Below the pieces are notes generated by a model. That model saw only the letters and a program-made list of their open reading frames with translations, was not told the DNA's origin and did no database searches. This document shows, in pieces, positions 24,983 to 36,183 of a DNA stretch of 64,000 nt. The first letter of the stretch is position 1. Each line of letters begins with the position of its first letter. The translations under genes and the position numbers were made by a program. Source of the stretch: Amoebidium appalachense (taxonomy: Eukaryota; Ichthyosporea); the NCBI GenBank assembly GCA_963693365.1, contig CAVNZM010000011.1:3906001-3970000 (forward strand), in the 5' to 3' direction.

Positions 24983-25744
24983 TCTCTCCCCCCCCCCCCC
25001 CCCCCCCCCCCGTATCTCTCTCTCCCTTGTTTCTGTGGGCACAGATATCTGTAGATCTGTGCACACCTGGCTCTCTTGCCTGATAAGAACGTATTGTGTT
25101 TTTATTTCTATTTGCTCTCCTCTGTTTATCTGAGAGGTAGCGTGATTGGCTAGCCTCACTCGTTGTCTTTCCTTTATTTCAAAATGGCCTAGTTTTGTTC
25201 TCAAAAGGATGGCTCGCCAATAGTCGCGAGCGAGTACATCTGTAGATTGTGTTGTGCATTCCTGTCTGTTAATATATGTGTGTTGTGATTGGACAATAGA
25301 TATATATGGAATTCGGTTTATTGCAAAGTGTCTTCACTTTGAGAGTGTCGACTGTTAGGAAATATATGTATTTAAATAAGTCTCCTTATAGAGACGAACA
25401 TAAATATATATGTGAGTTAATAGTGACTAGATGTGTAATTACTTAATTTATTTAAGTAAGAGTTTCTACACTTTAGCTTAATCGGAAGTTGGAATGCGTA
25501 TGCTCTATCGGAATGTGTTTTTTCTATCTTCTGATAGAACCGATTGGTTCTCCCTCTTTAGTTGTGATAAGGTGATAAGTCGCAAGTACAAAAGGAACCG
25601 AGAGCACAATAAAGATTCAGTTGTTGTTTGAAATCTTTTCAATGTCTCGTGAACAACTCCGATTGCCCTCTCATTAATGTGTTAGTCGTGTTTTACATGA
25701 CACCTCTGTGCACTCTGCTCCCTTAGACCCGTACAAAAACAACA
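24813..25744 (+). repeat. Solo copia LTR (LTR-A) inside the P element
   Basis: 932 bp, starts TGTTGGAATA, ends CAACA, flanked by TGTAT on both sides (24808-24812 and 25745-25749). No internal element remains, so it arose by LTR-LTR recombination. It aligns along its whole length with 27378-28267 but is clearly diverged. It contains (CT)n at about 24907-24980 followed by a C-run, and two or three TGATTGG boxes. Confidence 0.9.
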
Positions 25745-25778
25745 TGTATCCAGGCCGTCTTTTTTTCAGAGGGCCGTG
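25745..25778 (-). repeat. P element right terminal inverted repeat
   Basis: Perfect complement of 19361-19394. The first five bases are the copy of TGTAT made by the LTR-A insertion. The P-element target duplication TCGAACC follows at 25779. Confidence 0.9.
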
Positions 25779-25785
25779 TCGAACC

Positions 25786-27377
25786 CCCTCAACCAGGGGG
25801 ATGCACATTTCCCCCCTCCTCAATATCGTGTATACAGGATATTTGAGATGCTCGTGTGACCTGGAAGCGGTGGAATTTTTTTCTCCTGAAGCCGCCCATT
25901 CCCAACCCAGGGGGGAGTTAGCCCCGGTTGCCGCAAGTACTACTGTACGACAAGGAGCTCATGCTCGACTAGGCATGTGTGGAGCTGGCATGGTAATGGG
26001 ACGAGGTACTCTGATCATAAAAGGAACATGAAATATTCGACCATAGACTTCCAGGCAACTTGCACAGATACACCTGTGGACCATTCCACGCCAAGTATGA
26101 CGTCACAGCTCGCACAGCCGGGCCGGAAACATATGCCACGCATGACGTCACCACGAGTATCCGCTTAGCTCGGACAAAAAAGTGCAAAATTTCCCCATGC
26201 TATATGTGCCCCCCCCCCCCCCCCCCCCCTCCCTCCCTCCCCACACACTGGCACACACGGGTACCCACACACACACTACAAAGCCACCACCATCACCACC
26301 GGCAAGATCTAGAATGATCTGCGATCTGATCCGGAATTCCATGTGAATATCCGGAATTCCATGTGAATATAAAATCTGAAATACAATCCAGTGAAAAACT
26401 CGCCCAGTTTTATTATCCAAAGCCACTGCCCGCAGTGCCTCTTATTGCCCATATATGGAAAAATTATGATTATGGCATGTCCAAAAAAGGAAACTTGTAC
26501 CTGGTATAAGAATATGGGCATTTGTGTCCACATGTCACCGTGATTAAATTAAAAGCTTAACGTTCACAGTTACATGACGCTATGAAACCTTATGATTGTG
26601 GTGAAGAAAAATATGTTTTAAAGTTAACAAGGAAAGAAGAAAATATCCCTGTCAGTGAGTTGGGGATAGAAAAGTATGGATTAAAGTTAAAAAAAAATCC
26701 CTGAGTTGGGGATAGAAAAGCATGGGTTAAAGTTAAAAAGGAAAGGAAAAGTTAAAAAAGAAAGGAAAAGACAATCCCTGAGTTGGGGACAAAGTGCAAA
26801 ACATGTCTGTGTCTGTTGGTGGTGTAAGGCAGTGGTTCGTTTCATGCAAAAAGTTTTAAATCGTCTATCGACAACAACTGCCTAAATTGGGTATCGATAC
26901 TACATGTACGTTGGGTGTGCATGTGAGCATGAGGAATTCTTAAGGGCAGTGTTCGATGCAAATGTTCGAGTCCAAACATATCATGGTATCCACACTGATG
27001 CCTCAACCAATCACACACCAACACCAACTCCCTTAAAATTTAACGAATCCACCGTAAAGAACCTTCTCTGTCTCACCCTGCCTTCCCTTACAGTTGTCCA
27101 CGCTCGAGCTTATGCCAAATATGGTATCCACACCAATGCCTGAACCAATCACACACCGGCCCCTTAAAGGGCCTTCTTTGTCTCTGCCTGCCTGCCTTAA
27201 AGTCGTCCATGCTCGAGCTAATTCTCAGCCATGCACACAGTGAGTCCATGAGATCCACTGGGAGCATGCGGAAGAGGGGGTACAGGTACACCATGCGAGG
27301 CATGCACAGCACCTGCTGACCAGTCTGAATGGCCTCCACAATCTGTATGTACGTGTACGTGTGTACGTGTGTACGTG
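25786..27377. other. Non-coding spacer with short repeats
   Basis: No convincing gene. It holds a C-run (about 26210-26229), a 20-bp direct duplication CCGGAATTCCATGTGAATAT at 26331-26370 and A-rich repeats with CCTGAGTTGGGGATAGAAAA (about 26630-26800). Two related copies of a segment with GGTATCCACAC(T/C)(G/A)ATGCCT lie at about 26983-27020 and 27123-27160. Just before LTR-B is a GTGTAC microsatellite. Confidence 0.5.
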
Positions 27378-28267
27378 TGTTGAAATAGACATAGACAGCA
27401 AGAGTTTGAAGTATGTATGTGTCTTAGCTTATTTGTATTCGTGTCTGCTTTTCTCTTTCAAGTTGTGCTTTTGGTCTTTTCTCTCTCTCCCTCTCCCCCC
27501 CCCCCCCCCCCCCCGTATCTCTCTCTCTCCCTCCCGTGTTCCTGTGTGCATAGACATCTTGAGATCTGGGCACACCTGGCTCACTTGCCTGATAAGAACT
27601 TATTGTATTCCATTTCTGTTTGCTCTCCTCAGTTTATCTGAATAGTAGCATGATTGGTTACCTATAGTCGTTGTCTTTGTGCCTTTGTTCAAGCAGTGAT
27701 AGCTCACCAATAGACGCGAGTAAGTACACTCGTAGATTGTGTTGTGCATTCCTGTTCAGTACGTTTAATCATAGACGTGTTATGATTGGACATTTTGTTT
27801 CTGTATGGTATGTGTCTCGAGATAAGATATCTTCTCTCTAAAGAGTGTCATCTATTAGGAAACATATGTATTTAGACGAGTTTCTTTATAGAGACAAGTA
27901 TAAATATATATTTGAATTGATAGTGACAAGTTGTCTGTATTACTTAATTTATTTAAGTAGTGTTTTGAGACTTCTGCTGGGTCAGAAGGTAGAATAGCGT
28001 ATGCTATGGTGGAATGTAGTTCTCTATCATTCGGAAGAGCTGATTGGTTCCTTTTCTGTATTTTTGATAAGATGAATATTTGGCCCGGTACAAAAGGGCT
28101 CGAGAGAGATCAATAAACTTCAGTTGTTGTTTCAAAATCTTTCATGTATCGTCAACAACTCCGATTGCCCTCTCATTATTGTGTTGGTCGTGTTTCTACA
28201 TGACACCTCTGTGCACTCTGCTTGCCGTAGACATAAGTATAGTCCCGTAGAATTATACAAACTAACA
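27378..28267 (+). repeat. Copia-X 5' LTR (LTR-B)
   Basis: 890 bp, TGTTGAAATA...ACTAACA, related to LTR-A over its whole length. It is followed by GGTTTACAGGCCC, possibly a decayed form of the GGTTATGGGCCC primer site seen at Copia-Y and LTR-C. Confidence 0.8.
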
Positions 28268-28397
28268 GGTTTACAGGCCCTTTTGCACGCTCTCGTAACA
28301 CAATTTCTCTCTGCAATCGATACCGATTTAGATTTACATACCAATCTAAATTCCTCTCGCATTCCGCGATCGCGACTCCTCTGACTACTCGTTAACG

Positions 28398-29125
28398 ATG
28401 TCGGAGAAACCCGCGTATCTCAACCTCACCCCCTGGAAGGGGGAGGACACCACCGACAAGAAGTCCGGTAAACGTCTCACCTATTATGAGTGGGAACCCG
28501 TCATTTTCCGGTACCTACGTACCACCACCGCGGCCAAGTTAGTCGCCGCCATCAAGACCCTCGAGTGGGTTGATGCCTCCGACGAGAACGATTGGCATGG
28601 CTACGACACCGAGGAAGCCTACACCGAAGCTTCCAACTTCCTCGACCAGATGCTTACTCAACTCGTCTCCAGTGATGAGCTGTATAACTCCGGTCAAATC
28701 CAGGATGATGTGTCACCTGCCCAAGCTTTCCACAACCTCCGTATGACGTATGCGGCTGAACGTGAAGATCGTGCTCGTCAAATCCTCCTCGAGTAGCCTA
28801 GTAGTACCACGAACTCGAACTCAAGGACTTCAAGACCGTCACGGCCTACCTCACTATGGTGCGCCGTCTGTGCACTACCCTGCACATCCTCGAAGAACCC
28901 ATCTCTCATAAAACCATGGTTGATAACTTCTTTATCCACCTCAAGAAGCACCGTAACCTGGTTTGTTCTGACATCAAGGCTATGATTGCCGATTATTTCC
29001 GTCGCAGCATCAACTACGACTCCTACAACCGTCTCGTTAGTGATATCCGAGCTGCCGAGATCCGTGAAGGTATTCAAGTTATTGACTCTGGCTCCGGGTC
29101 TTCCCTCTCCGTCCGTACTGCATGT
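28398..29125 (+). pseudogene. gag: Copia-X gag, 5' part, broken
   Basis: It starts Met-Ser-Glu-Lys-Pro with a copia-type Gag fold (Tyr-Glu-Trp-Glu-Pro...Thr-Leu-Glu-Trp; Leu-Asp-Gln-Met-Leu). The frame hits TAG at 28794, where an extra 11 bases (about 28794-28804, with AGTAG-like ends) have been inserted. The next frame carries on at once with Tyr-His-Glu-Leu-Glu. It runs to 29125, where the Gypsy-2 LTR begins. The continuation at 50099 is in frame. Confidence 0.8.
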
Positions 29126-29765
29126 TGTAGACATGGTTGTGTACATTCACGTGCACACCGTGCTGTTCCCCCACAACCAGTCTACGTGCCTTTGTGTCTT
29201 CTCGCCACAGGCTGGAATAGAGCCTCGGAAGCAGCTACCAATCGGCTGCATCACTTTTAGCTGTATTCCTTATTAGGGCAGTTGCTCTGCACCTTAAGTA
29301 TGCAGTTAGGAGCGATGCAAAGAACGTGAACACTTTGCCAGCATGTATCTTAGGTGTACGGCACACACTGTGTGCCGTAGACACTTTATTGGGCACTAGA
29401 CATACACATGTAGCACTGTAGTATATCTTGAAGCTAGATTATGATCACCCAGGAGAAGCTCATGTACTCATGTATATGTCATGTACTTTATTTTAAGTAG
29501 GGCCACATGCCTATTGGCTGTCGCCTTACAAAAGTATGCGAGCAGTGCTCTCCGGACCGGCGGAAACCAAGGGACTATAAAAGGCTGGTACATTCCAGAC
29601 TTGGGTCACTTGGGCGGGGCTGTGTGTCCGAGTAAACGTTACACTAGTCGTGCGGTGTCAGACTAGCTGTAGCACCCGCTTTCTTGCCTCTATACTTGCG
29701 TGCTTCTCCTAGCCTGCATATGTTAACTAGGGCAGAGTATTAGTGTATACATACCCTGGTTTTCA
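29126..29765 (+). repeat. Gypsy-2 5' LTR
   Basis: 640 bp, TGTAGACATGG...TTTTCA. TATAAAAG at 29576-29583. A 23-base hairpin (TACGGCACAC-ACT-GTGTGCCGTA) lies at 29357-29379 and is conserved in the 3' LTR. Confidence 0.95.
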
Positions 29766-29766
29766 C

Positions 29767-29776
29767 TGGCGACCGC
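29767..29776 (+). other. Gypsy-2 primer-binding site (tRNA-Arg type)
   Basis: TGGCGACCGC begins two bases after the LTR end and equals the start of the Gypsy-1 primer site. From here to 30205 is untranslated leader. Confidence 0.7.
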
Positions 29777-30205
29777 AGGCAGTCGAAGGTCTAGAGCGTT
29801 GGCATTAGCGTTTTTAGACTTTCGGGTGATCACAATCAAGCGATTTTGCACATTCTTTACGGTAAACAGTCCGGAAATTTCTCCTAGTTACAACTTTGTG
29901 GTTGGGATTCGCGCTGTGTTCCTGTGATTGGATACCTAAAATTTGTTGGCCACATTTGGGTGTTTGCGCCATCAACTTGGTATCCGGCGTGCTACCGCGA
30001 AGTTCCGACTTTCACCGTGAACGTGGGTGGCTGCCAGCGTAGCTGGAGCTGCTTGCACTGTGCTTTGCAAGTGCAACCGGTGGTACTGTGTGACAGTGAC
30101 CACTGGGAGGGTAGGCTGCTGTGTTGGGGCCGTGGGCACGACCAGTAGGGAACCCTTTTGACACGTTGGTGTGAGCCACTGTGGTGGCAAGAACGTGCAG
30201 CTGAG

Positions 30206-31480
30206 ATGGCTGGCACTGGGGCTGAGAGAGGCGGGCGCCGTTCCCGCAGTCGCAGCCGTGAGCCTGGCCGGCGTTCGGCCACGCCTGAGGGCGGTCGGGA
30301 GAGTTCCCCTTATGATTCTGGTGAGTGTGCTGATGATTCCCGTGTGTGTATGGCTCCGCCCATGTCTGGGCTGGGTGACGATACAGAGACACGTGGCATA
30401 CACACACCTGGCCGTCGTGTTATGCCTGCTACTCAGTTGCGTGGGCGCAGGACTCTTCGGGGCACTAGGCCTATTAATGTTGCTGCTTTCCATGTTGAGC
30501 CTGAGTCTGATGATTCTGAGTGGGAGCAGAATGGGTCTAGTGAGAGCTCGGGGTCTGAGAGTGACGAGGGTGGTGACTCAGATTACGAACCCCAGTCACC
30601 TGTGCGCTCTCCTGGTGTGTGTGATCGTGTGGGGGATGGGGATGACGTTAGTGAGAGTGATGGTTCTGAGTCTGAGCCTGATCTGACTGTACCCCCACCT
30701 GCACGTGACCCTAGCACACAGGAACGTTCTTTACTTGATCATGCCGCTGAGGTTATGGGGGTAGATGCTAGCAGCACGGAAGAAGTGTTGCGCCGGCAGA
30801 CTGAAGCATTGCGTGCATTCGAAGCCCTGAGAGAAGCTGGGTGGGTTCCTGCTAAAAAGAGGGGTGCACGTGGTGTTGGCAGTCAGGCTGGTGGGAATAA
30901 ACAGGCAGTTGGCAGTCAGGGTGAGACCCAGGAGGGTGATGTTTACTTACGGAATAACTATTATGGGGTTTTGGAAGATGATCAGCGGGGATACAACTAC
31001 AACCCGCCCACCCCTGGCCGTGAGTACCGTTCACCATCACCTGACCGCGATGCCGACCGTTCCCGCTCCCCTCCCTCGCGGCACCGTTCTCCGTCTCATC
31101 GTAGCCGGTCCCCTGATCGTGTGCGTGAGCGCGAGCGCGGTGGTGAGCGCAGCAAGGAGCGTGGGTGTGTGCACGAGCGCACTCGCTCGCGCAGCCGCTC
31201 TCCCCAGCACAACCGCACTCCAGAACAGGAGTCTTCTCGCGCACGCACCCGCGACCATTCGCCACGGGGTCGGGACTGTACAACACCATCTAGCTGTGGG
31301 TGTAACCACCGGGGTTGTGGGCCGGTGCAGCAGTGGCCTTTTGGTTTCCCGGCCATGCCTGCAGGGGGGCCCAACACTAACATGAGTGGGCCCATGATGA
31401 CCCCCTTCCCCATGGTTAATGTTTGGTTATCCGCAGCCCAACGTTGGGGCAGCAGGTACCAACACTCAGCCCACAGATAA
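30206..31480 (+). CDS. gag: Gypsy-2 Gag N-terminal region, Arg/Ser-rich
   Basis: From ATG 30206 it encodes about 424 residues rich in Arg-Ser and Ser-Asp-Glu (SR-protein-like), with His/Pro-rich stretches. It ends in the wrong frame at 31480, overlapping the capsid frame that begins before 31419. In Gypsy-1 the homologous Gag is one frame with a low-complexity N-terminus. I read this as the front of one Gag broken by a 1- or 2-base change near 31419-31480. A natural separate ORF is the alternative. Confidence 0.6.
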   Translation: MAGTGAERGGRRSRSRSREPGRRSATPEGGRESSPYDSGECADDSRVCMAPPMSGLGDDTETRGIHTPGRRVMPATQLRGRRTLRGTRPINVAAFHVEPESDDSEWEQNGSSESSGSESDEGGDSDYEPQSPVRSPGVCDRVGDGDDVSESDGSESEPDLTVPPPARDPSTQERSLLDHAAEVMGVDASSTEEVLRRQTEALRAFEALREAGWVPAKKRGARGVGSQAGGNKQAVGSQGETQEGDVYLRNNYYGVLEDDQRGYNYNPPTPGREYRSPSPDRDADRSRSPPSRHRSPSHRSRSPDRVRERERGGERSKERGCVHERTRSRSRSPQHNRTPEQESSRARTRDHSPRGRDCTTPSSCGCNHRGCGPVQQWPFGFPAMPAGGPNTNMSGPMMTPFPMVNVWLSAAQRWGSRYQHSAHR

Positions 31481-32657
31481 CAAGGTGGAGAAGGAGAGAA
31501 AGACCCGTTCATCTAGCAAGCGTAAGTCTTCTGGCCGGCGTGCACATACGCCTGTGTCTGAGGAGGACTGCAGCGAGGATGACGGGGCGAGCCAGAGCAG
31601 CTCGGAGAGTGAAGATGACAACCACCCGCCAAAGAAGGTGAAGTCTGCACGTGATTTGCTCCTTGCTTTGATGCCGGAGCATGATATGGCATGGCGTAAA
31701 CCGTTGGTTGTGCACCCCTCTCGCCACTATGCGCCTCTGATCACTGCAGATAAGGTGCCCCAGTTTAAGGGTGATATGAGTGATACACGCACGGTGGTTG
31801 AGTGGCTCTCTGAGCTTGCAAGCTTGTTTTTCAGGGTGGCTGGTGTGCCTGTGCATGATGCTGTGCCTTTAGTTGTCTCGTGCTTTCCTCCTGCAAGCCC
31901 CGCACGCAATTGGTTTTCCAAATTTTGCCGCACGCACCCTAATGCCACGTTCGAAGCTTTTGCGCAAGAAGTGGTTAAGGAGTTCCATGGTGAGCACGTT
32001 TTGGAAAAATGGCAGGGCAAGCTGGACGAGTTGAAGCAGGGAAACATGGAGGTTTCGGAATTCTATACACAGCACGCTAGCTTGTGGGCGCGAGTGTATC
32101 CACATGGCACGGATGAAGCGCGTTTGATTGATTTTTCGCACAAGTTGAACGCTGCCGCATTTAGTGATTACCAAAAATGGGCGGTGAAGCAGAGGCGTGC
32201 GAAAAAGTGCCTAACCATCCAGGATGCACTCGTTCACTTATCGGAAAAAGAGCGCGACCGCAAAAGCACACAGAAACACACAAAGGGTACAGCCGGTGTG
32301 TTTAATGTGCAGCAGTCGGCTATGGTGGCTGTGCAGGAGCAGGCAGCAGCATTGGGCTTGGATGTGCTGTCGTTTATTGCTCTGGTGGGGTCCGGTTTGA
32401 CTAAAAATCCGTGGAAAACTCCCCCACAGAAGCCCAGATACGGTGCATCGGGCAGCAGTGTCGTTTGCTACGGCTGCGGGAAGCCGGGACATCGCAAAGG
32501 TGATGCGGAATGCCCTGCTGCTGATCGCCGCTGCAACGTTTGCAAGAAAGTAGGCCACTATTCCGATTCCCGGTTGTGCAAGGGAGAGCCCAAGGGTAAC
32601 GGCAAGCATCAGCAGGGCCGTGACCCAGACAAGAAGAAGCATTCACACCGCAAATAG
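31419..32657 (+). CDS. gag: Gypsy-2 Gag capsid and zinc knuckles
   Basis: The capsid domain (about residues 115-280: Val-Glu-Trp-Leu-Ser-Glu-Leu, Cys-Phe-Pro-Pro-Ala-Ser-Pro-Ala-Arg, Leu-Trp-Ala-Arg-Val-Tyr-Pro) parallels Gypsy-1. Two zinc knuckles follow near the C-terminus (Cys-Tyr-Gly-Cys-Gly-Lys-Pro-Gly-His...Cys and Cys-Asn-Val-Cys-Lys-Lys-Val-Gly-His...Cys). It ends in TAG-GAA, the same hexamer that ends Gypsy-1 Gag. The frame remains open for 100 codons beyond it. Confidence 0.85.
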   Translation: MFGYPQPNVGAAGTNTQPTDNKVEKERKTRSSSKRKSSGRRAHTPVSEEDCSEDDGASQSSSESEDDNHPPKKVKSARDLLLALMPEHDMAWRKPLVVHPSRHYAPLITADKVPQFKGDMSDTRTVVEWLSELASLFFRVAGVPVHDAVPLVVSCFPPASPARNWFSKFCRTHPNATFEAFAQEVVKEFHGEHVLEKWQGKLDELKQGNMEVSEFYTQHASLWARVYPHGTDEARLIDFSHKLNAAAFSDYQKWAVKQRRAKKCLTIQDALVHLSEKERDRKSTQKHTKGTAGVFNVQQSAMVAVQEQAAALGLDVLSFIALVGSGLTKNPWKTPPQKPRYGASGSSVVCYGCGKPGHRKGDAECPAADRRCNVCKKVGHYSDSRLCKGEPKGNGKHQQGRDPDKKKHSHRK

Positions 32658-35600
32658 GAACTCGCGGGGGTAAAAGGCGCGGTGCCGGGGGTAGTTGATG
32701 TGCGTAGCGCATTTTTGCACATCGGAGAGGATAGTGTACAAAGTAGTGAAGTGGTTAACGAGAATTTTGTGCACGACCCTTCTCCCCTGGCGGGAAATTG
32801 CAAGGGAAATAAAGCAATCACTCGAAAAACTGTGTCTTTTGCCCCCACCCATATTGTGATCCCGTCCACCCTAGGTGCAACCACCCCTACAGGTGTTGGG
32901 AAGGGGGAGGGTGCACCCGGGAAGGAGGGTGTTATGTCGGTTCAGGATTTTGCGGATTAGAAGCAGGCACGGGCAGAGGGGTTGGCGGGGCTGGCGGGGC
33001 GCGTGCATCCCACCCCCAAAGAACCATCTGTGTGCAAAGTGTCTGCTAAGGGCTCTACCTCTTGTTTGCTTGCCACTGTGAGGTTGCATGGGCACCTAGT
33101 TACGATGGTTGTGGATACCGGTGCTAGCCATTCATGCTTGCAATATGATTTTGCGCTGAAATTACCATTTGCTACGCGGAAGCGCATTTCGCCGGTTCAC
33201 AACTTTAGTGCTGTTGGTGCTAGCGGGGACACCTTGCCATGTGCAGGCCGTGTGGGTTTGCACCTGCAGGTTTGCACCTGCAGGTGCCCAACACAGAATG
33301 GAGCCATGTGCAAAACTTTCATATTTTGCGTGGCCTCCCCTATGCAGCCTTGCTAGGCATGGATTTCTTGTTGGGTTTCGATGCACAGATTGACCTGTTG
33401 TATAAGCACTTGTTGCTCAGGCCTGCCCACGGCCAGGCAGAGTGCTATATGCCTGTTTGGTGGCTTGGGGCGGGGGTGCGGGGTGGTGAGGTGGCAACAC
33501 TTATCACCACCACCGGCGTGCATCTCCCTCCTTTCAGGTCGAATGTGGCTTTGTGCTCGATGAAGGATGGGGGGGAAAGTTTGGAGGCTGGTGTGTTGAC
33601 GGGTGTTGTCATACCCAGACCCACCTCTAACACCGATATTCCCTTCCACCCTGCGCATAGTGTGCAATCACTCTTGTCTGTAAATGGCAGCCTCGGCTGC
33701 AAGGTGCTGTTAACAAATCTGACTGAAAAGCATGTGTATTTGAAGCCTGGTACCCAGGTGGCAGCACTAGAGCCATTGGTTGAGGGTGATATGCTCACTG
33801 TTTTGGTCGATGTGTCCGGGTCCCCAGCTGCAGAGAAGACTGGTTTGGAGGCCGTTGGGTCAGACTCACCGTCAGGCTCTGTTGGTGGACAAGTGTTTGC
33901 TGCTGCTGCGCCGGCGGCTGCAGACAAACCTCCGACGGGTGGAGCCACAGTGGGGGGATCAGGGACCACTGGGGCTACTGGGGACAACATTATTATTGGT
34001 GAGGGTGGCCGCGTACACGCTAGTGTGCCTGCACGTGTGTACAGGCAGGGGCGCGCGCGCACGGAGACTGTGCAGCCGTGGCTGTCAAAGAAGAAGGCCA
34101 GAGGCCGACTTGCTTTTGCAGCTAGGGCCAGGCACCCAGGGTCGCAGGCGCCTGGTGCTCCAGCCCCTATCAGCACTAGTAATGTTGCAGGTACCGGGCA
34201 GGGGCAGGTTTCCTCTCCTCAAAACGAACATGTGCATTCCGATCGGAATCTCGAGCTCTCATTGGCTGAGGGTACCTTCGGGCCGGCCGCTTCATCCTCT
34301 GAGGGAGGAGTTGGGCCGTGGCATATAAGGGAGGACACTCAGGGGCAGTGTGAGGGAGTATCTGCCGGGGATACTGAAGCATCTGGCCCAGGGGAAGAGA
34401 CTGATGTGCAGTGTGCAGGGGCCCGCCATGCACGAGGTCAGTCTGGTGGTAGTCAGCCGGGCGCACCAGGAGCCAATCAGATTGCAGCAGGGGTGAGCCA
34501 CGTGCCCACAGCCTCTGCATCTGATGCCGACTCAGGGGGCACCGAGGATGAATTACCACCGGGCGTGGAGGACCCAGAGACTATCCCCCTTCCTGATCTG
34601 ACACCTGCGGAGAGCAAGAGATTCGCTAAGCGCATTCGGAGGTTGCTTAGCAGATGGAAGCACGTGTTTTCTGCACACGAGCATGACTATGGCAAGTCCA
34701 ATGTGGCAACGCTGAAGATAGAGTTAACCACAAATGAACCACAGTATCGGCCTCCATACAAAATTCCACACCATATCCGGGATCAAGTGTGGAAGCAACT
34801 TCAAGTATGGTTGGCTGGGGGGGTCATCGAGCCGTCCACCTCTCCCTACTCTGCACCCATGGTCTTAGTGCGTAAAAAGGATGGGAGCGTAAGAGTGTGC
34901 CTGGATTTTCGGAAAATAAATTCATGCACTGTGAGGGATGGCTACCCCCTACCCCGCATAGACACTTCTCTCGATGTGTTGCGTGGGGCGCGCTGGTTCA
35001 GTGTGTTTGACCTCTATGGCGGCTATCACCAAATTGAGGTGGATCCAGAAACACGGCCTAAGTTAGCCTTTACTACGCCGTGGGGTCACTATCAGTTTTG
35101 TCGGGCACCCTTCAGGGGTTACGAATATGCCGTCTGTATTCAGCCGCGCCATGAATACCGTATTCGCGGGCATGCTGTGGGTTCATTTGCTTGTGTATAT
35201 CGATGACCTTCTTCTGTTCACCCCGGATTTGGAAAGTCACTTAACCCTCTTAGAAGAAGTTTTCAGGCGGCTGTCCGCGGCTGGTCTAAAGCTAAAGGGG
35301 TCCAAGTGCCACTTTTTCCGGACAGAGGTGGCGTACGCCATCGTGTGGGCAGAGATGGTATTAAGGTTGATGACGGGAAAATCGCTGTGATACGCGATAA
35401 GCAGGCACCCACTTCTGTGTCCGAATTAAGGAGTGATTTGGGTCTGTTTTCGTATTACAGAAGGTTTGTTCCGAATATGAGTGACCTGGCCGAGCCGCTA
35501 ACGCGCATGTTGGGTGATAGCCCACAGGATAAGCAGTTGCGCAAAAGGGTTCACGGGAATGAGCCCCCCACATCTAGTGCGCGACGGAAGCGGAATGGCA

Positions 35601-35804
35601 CGGCCAAGGAGAAGGCTAGGCAAGCCCGTACTGCTGCAGCAGATGAAAGCACAGAGGTTATTGGGCAAGCCGAATCAGAGGTTGTGGTGAGCGCACCGGG
35701 CGAGAATATTCATGCGAATATTCCAGCGAATAATTCGCGCACACGTGCGAATAGGCGCAAAAATGCCTATTTTGTGTGGGGTGAGGAGCAGCAACGTGCA
35801 TTTG
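32658..35804 (+). pseudogene. pol: Gypsy-2 Pol: protease and reverse transcriptase, multiple breaks
   Basis: After the Gag TAG the same frame runs to a second TAG (32958-32960) in a Phe-Ala-Asp block homologous to the Gypsy-1 Pol start. It then continues into the protease (Val-Asp-Thr-Gly-Ala-Ser). A 14-bp tandem duplication (33256-33269 = 33270-33283) shifts the frame. The shifted frame carries the rest of the protease, a long low-complexity linker and the reverse transcriptase N-terminal half. An extra A at about 35114 and a roughly 4-base loss near 35335 break it twice more around the catalytic Tyr-Ile-Asp-Asp-Leu. The last piece ends at 35804, where the DIRS-like element starts. Confidence 0.88.
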
Positions 35805-36153
35805 GGTTTTATTTGTGGAAATTATTGACATAAATATTTTTCTGGGTAAACACGTAGGATGGGTGTTCGATACCAACATAACCATGTAGGCTTCATTTCG
35901 TGTTTTAGCAGTTAGCGGTTGGCTGCCCGCACACGGGCACCTATTAGCCAGTCAAAACATCAGATACCACAGATCACTAGACCGAGTTATGATTGGCTCG
36001 GATCAGATTTCACATATCACTAGATCGATTTTTGATTGGCTCAGATCGGTAGGCTTAGGTATATAAGCACGACAGTTTTTAGCAGATCAGCAAGCTACAA
36101 ACACATCTTCTGTGTTTAGCATCCACAGCCTTACAGCTATATATTCCTTTTCA
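35805..36153 (+). repeat. DIRS-like A1 repeat
   Basis: 349 bp, same as 46392-46740. It contains two TGATTGGCTC boxes and a TATATAAG (36060-36067), so it probably holds the promoter. Confidence 0.92.
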
Positions 36154-36183
36154 TTCTCCCTATCTTTCCCTACGCCGGTCAGC

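Larger units (their letters stand above)
19361..25778 (-). mobile_element. P element (THAP9-like) with intact ends
   Basis: The ends are perfect 34-bp inverted repeats (19361-19394, and the complement at 25745-25778 continuing into 24808-24812 once the solo LTR is removed). A second inverted pair of 23 bp lies inside (19417-19439 and 24753-24775, core TCGATCCACTGGATTC, one mismatch). TCGAACC(C) flanks both sides (19354-19361 and 25779-25786), matching the 8-bp duplication of P elements. Inside is a three-exon THAP transposase on the minus strand. A solo copia LTR sits in the right end. Between the left end and the gene (19395-19923) I see only A/T-rich and C-run non-coding DNA. Confidence 0.9.

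Noticed and set aside
28986-29276. Alternative frames across the Copia-X/Gypsy-2 junction
   Set aside because: They run from gag into LTR sequence and are products of the insertion.
30864-31385. Additional open frames overlapping Gypsy-2 gag on either strand
   Set aside because: They are shadows of the Arg/Ser-rich Gag frame in GC-rich sequence.
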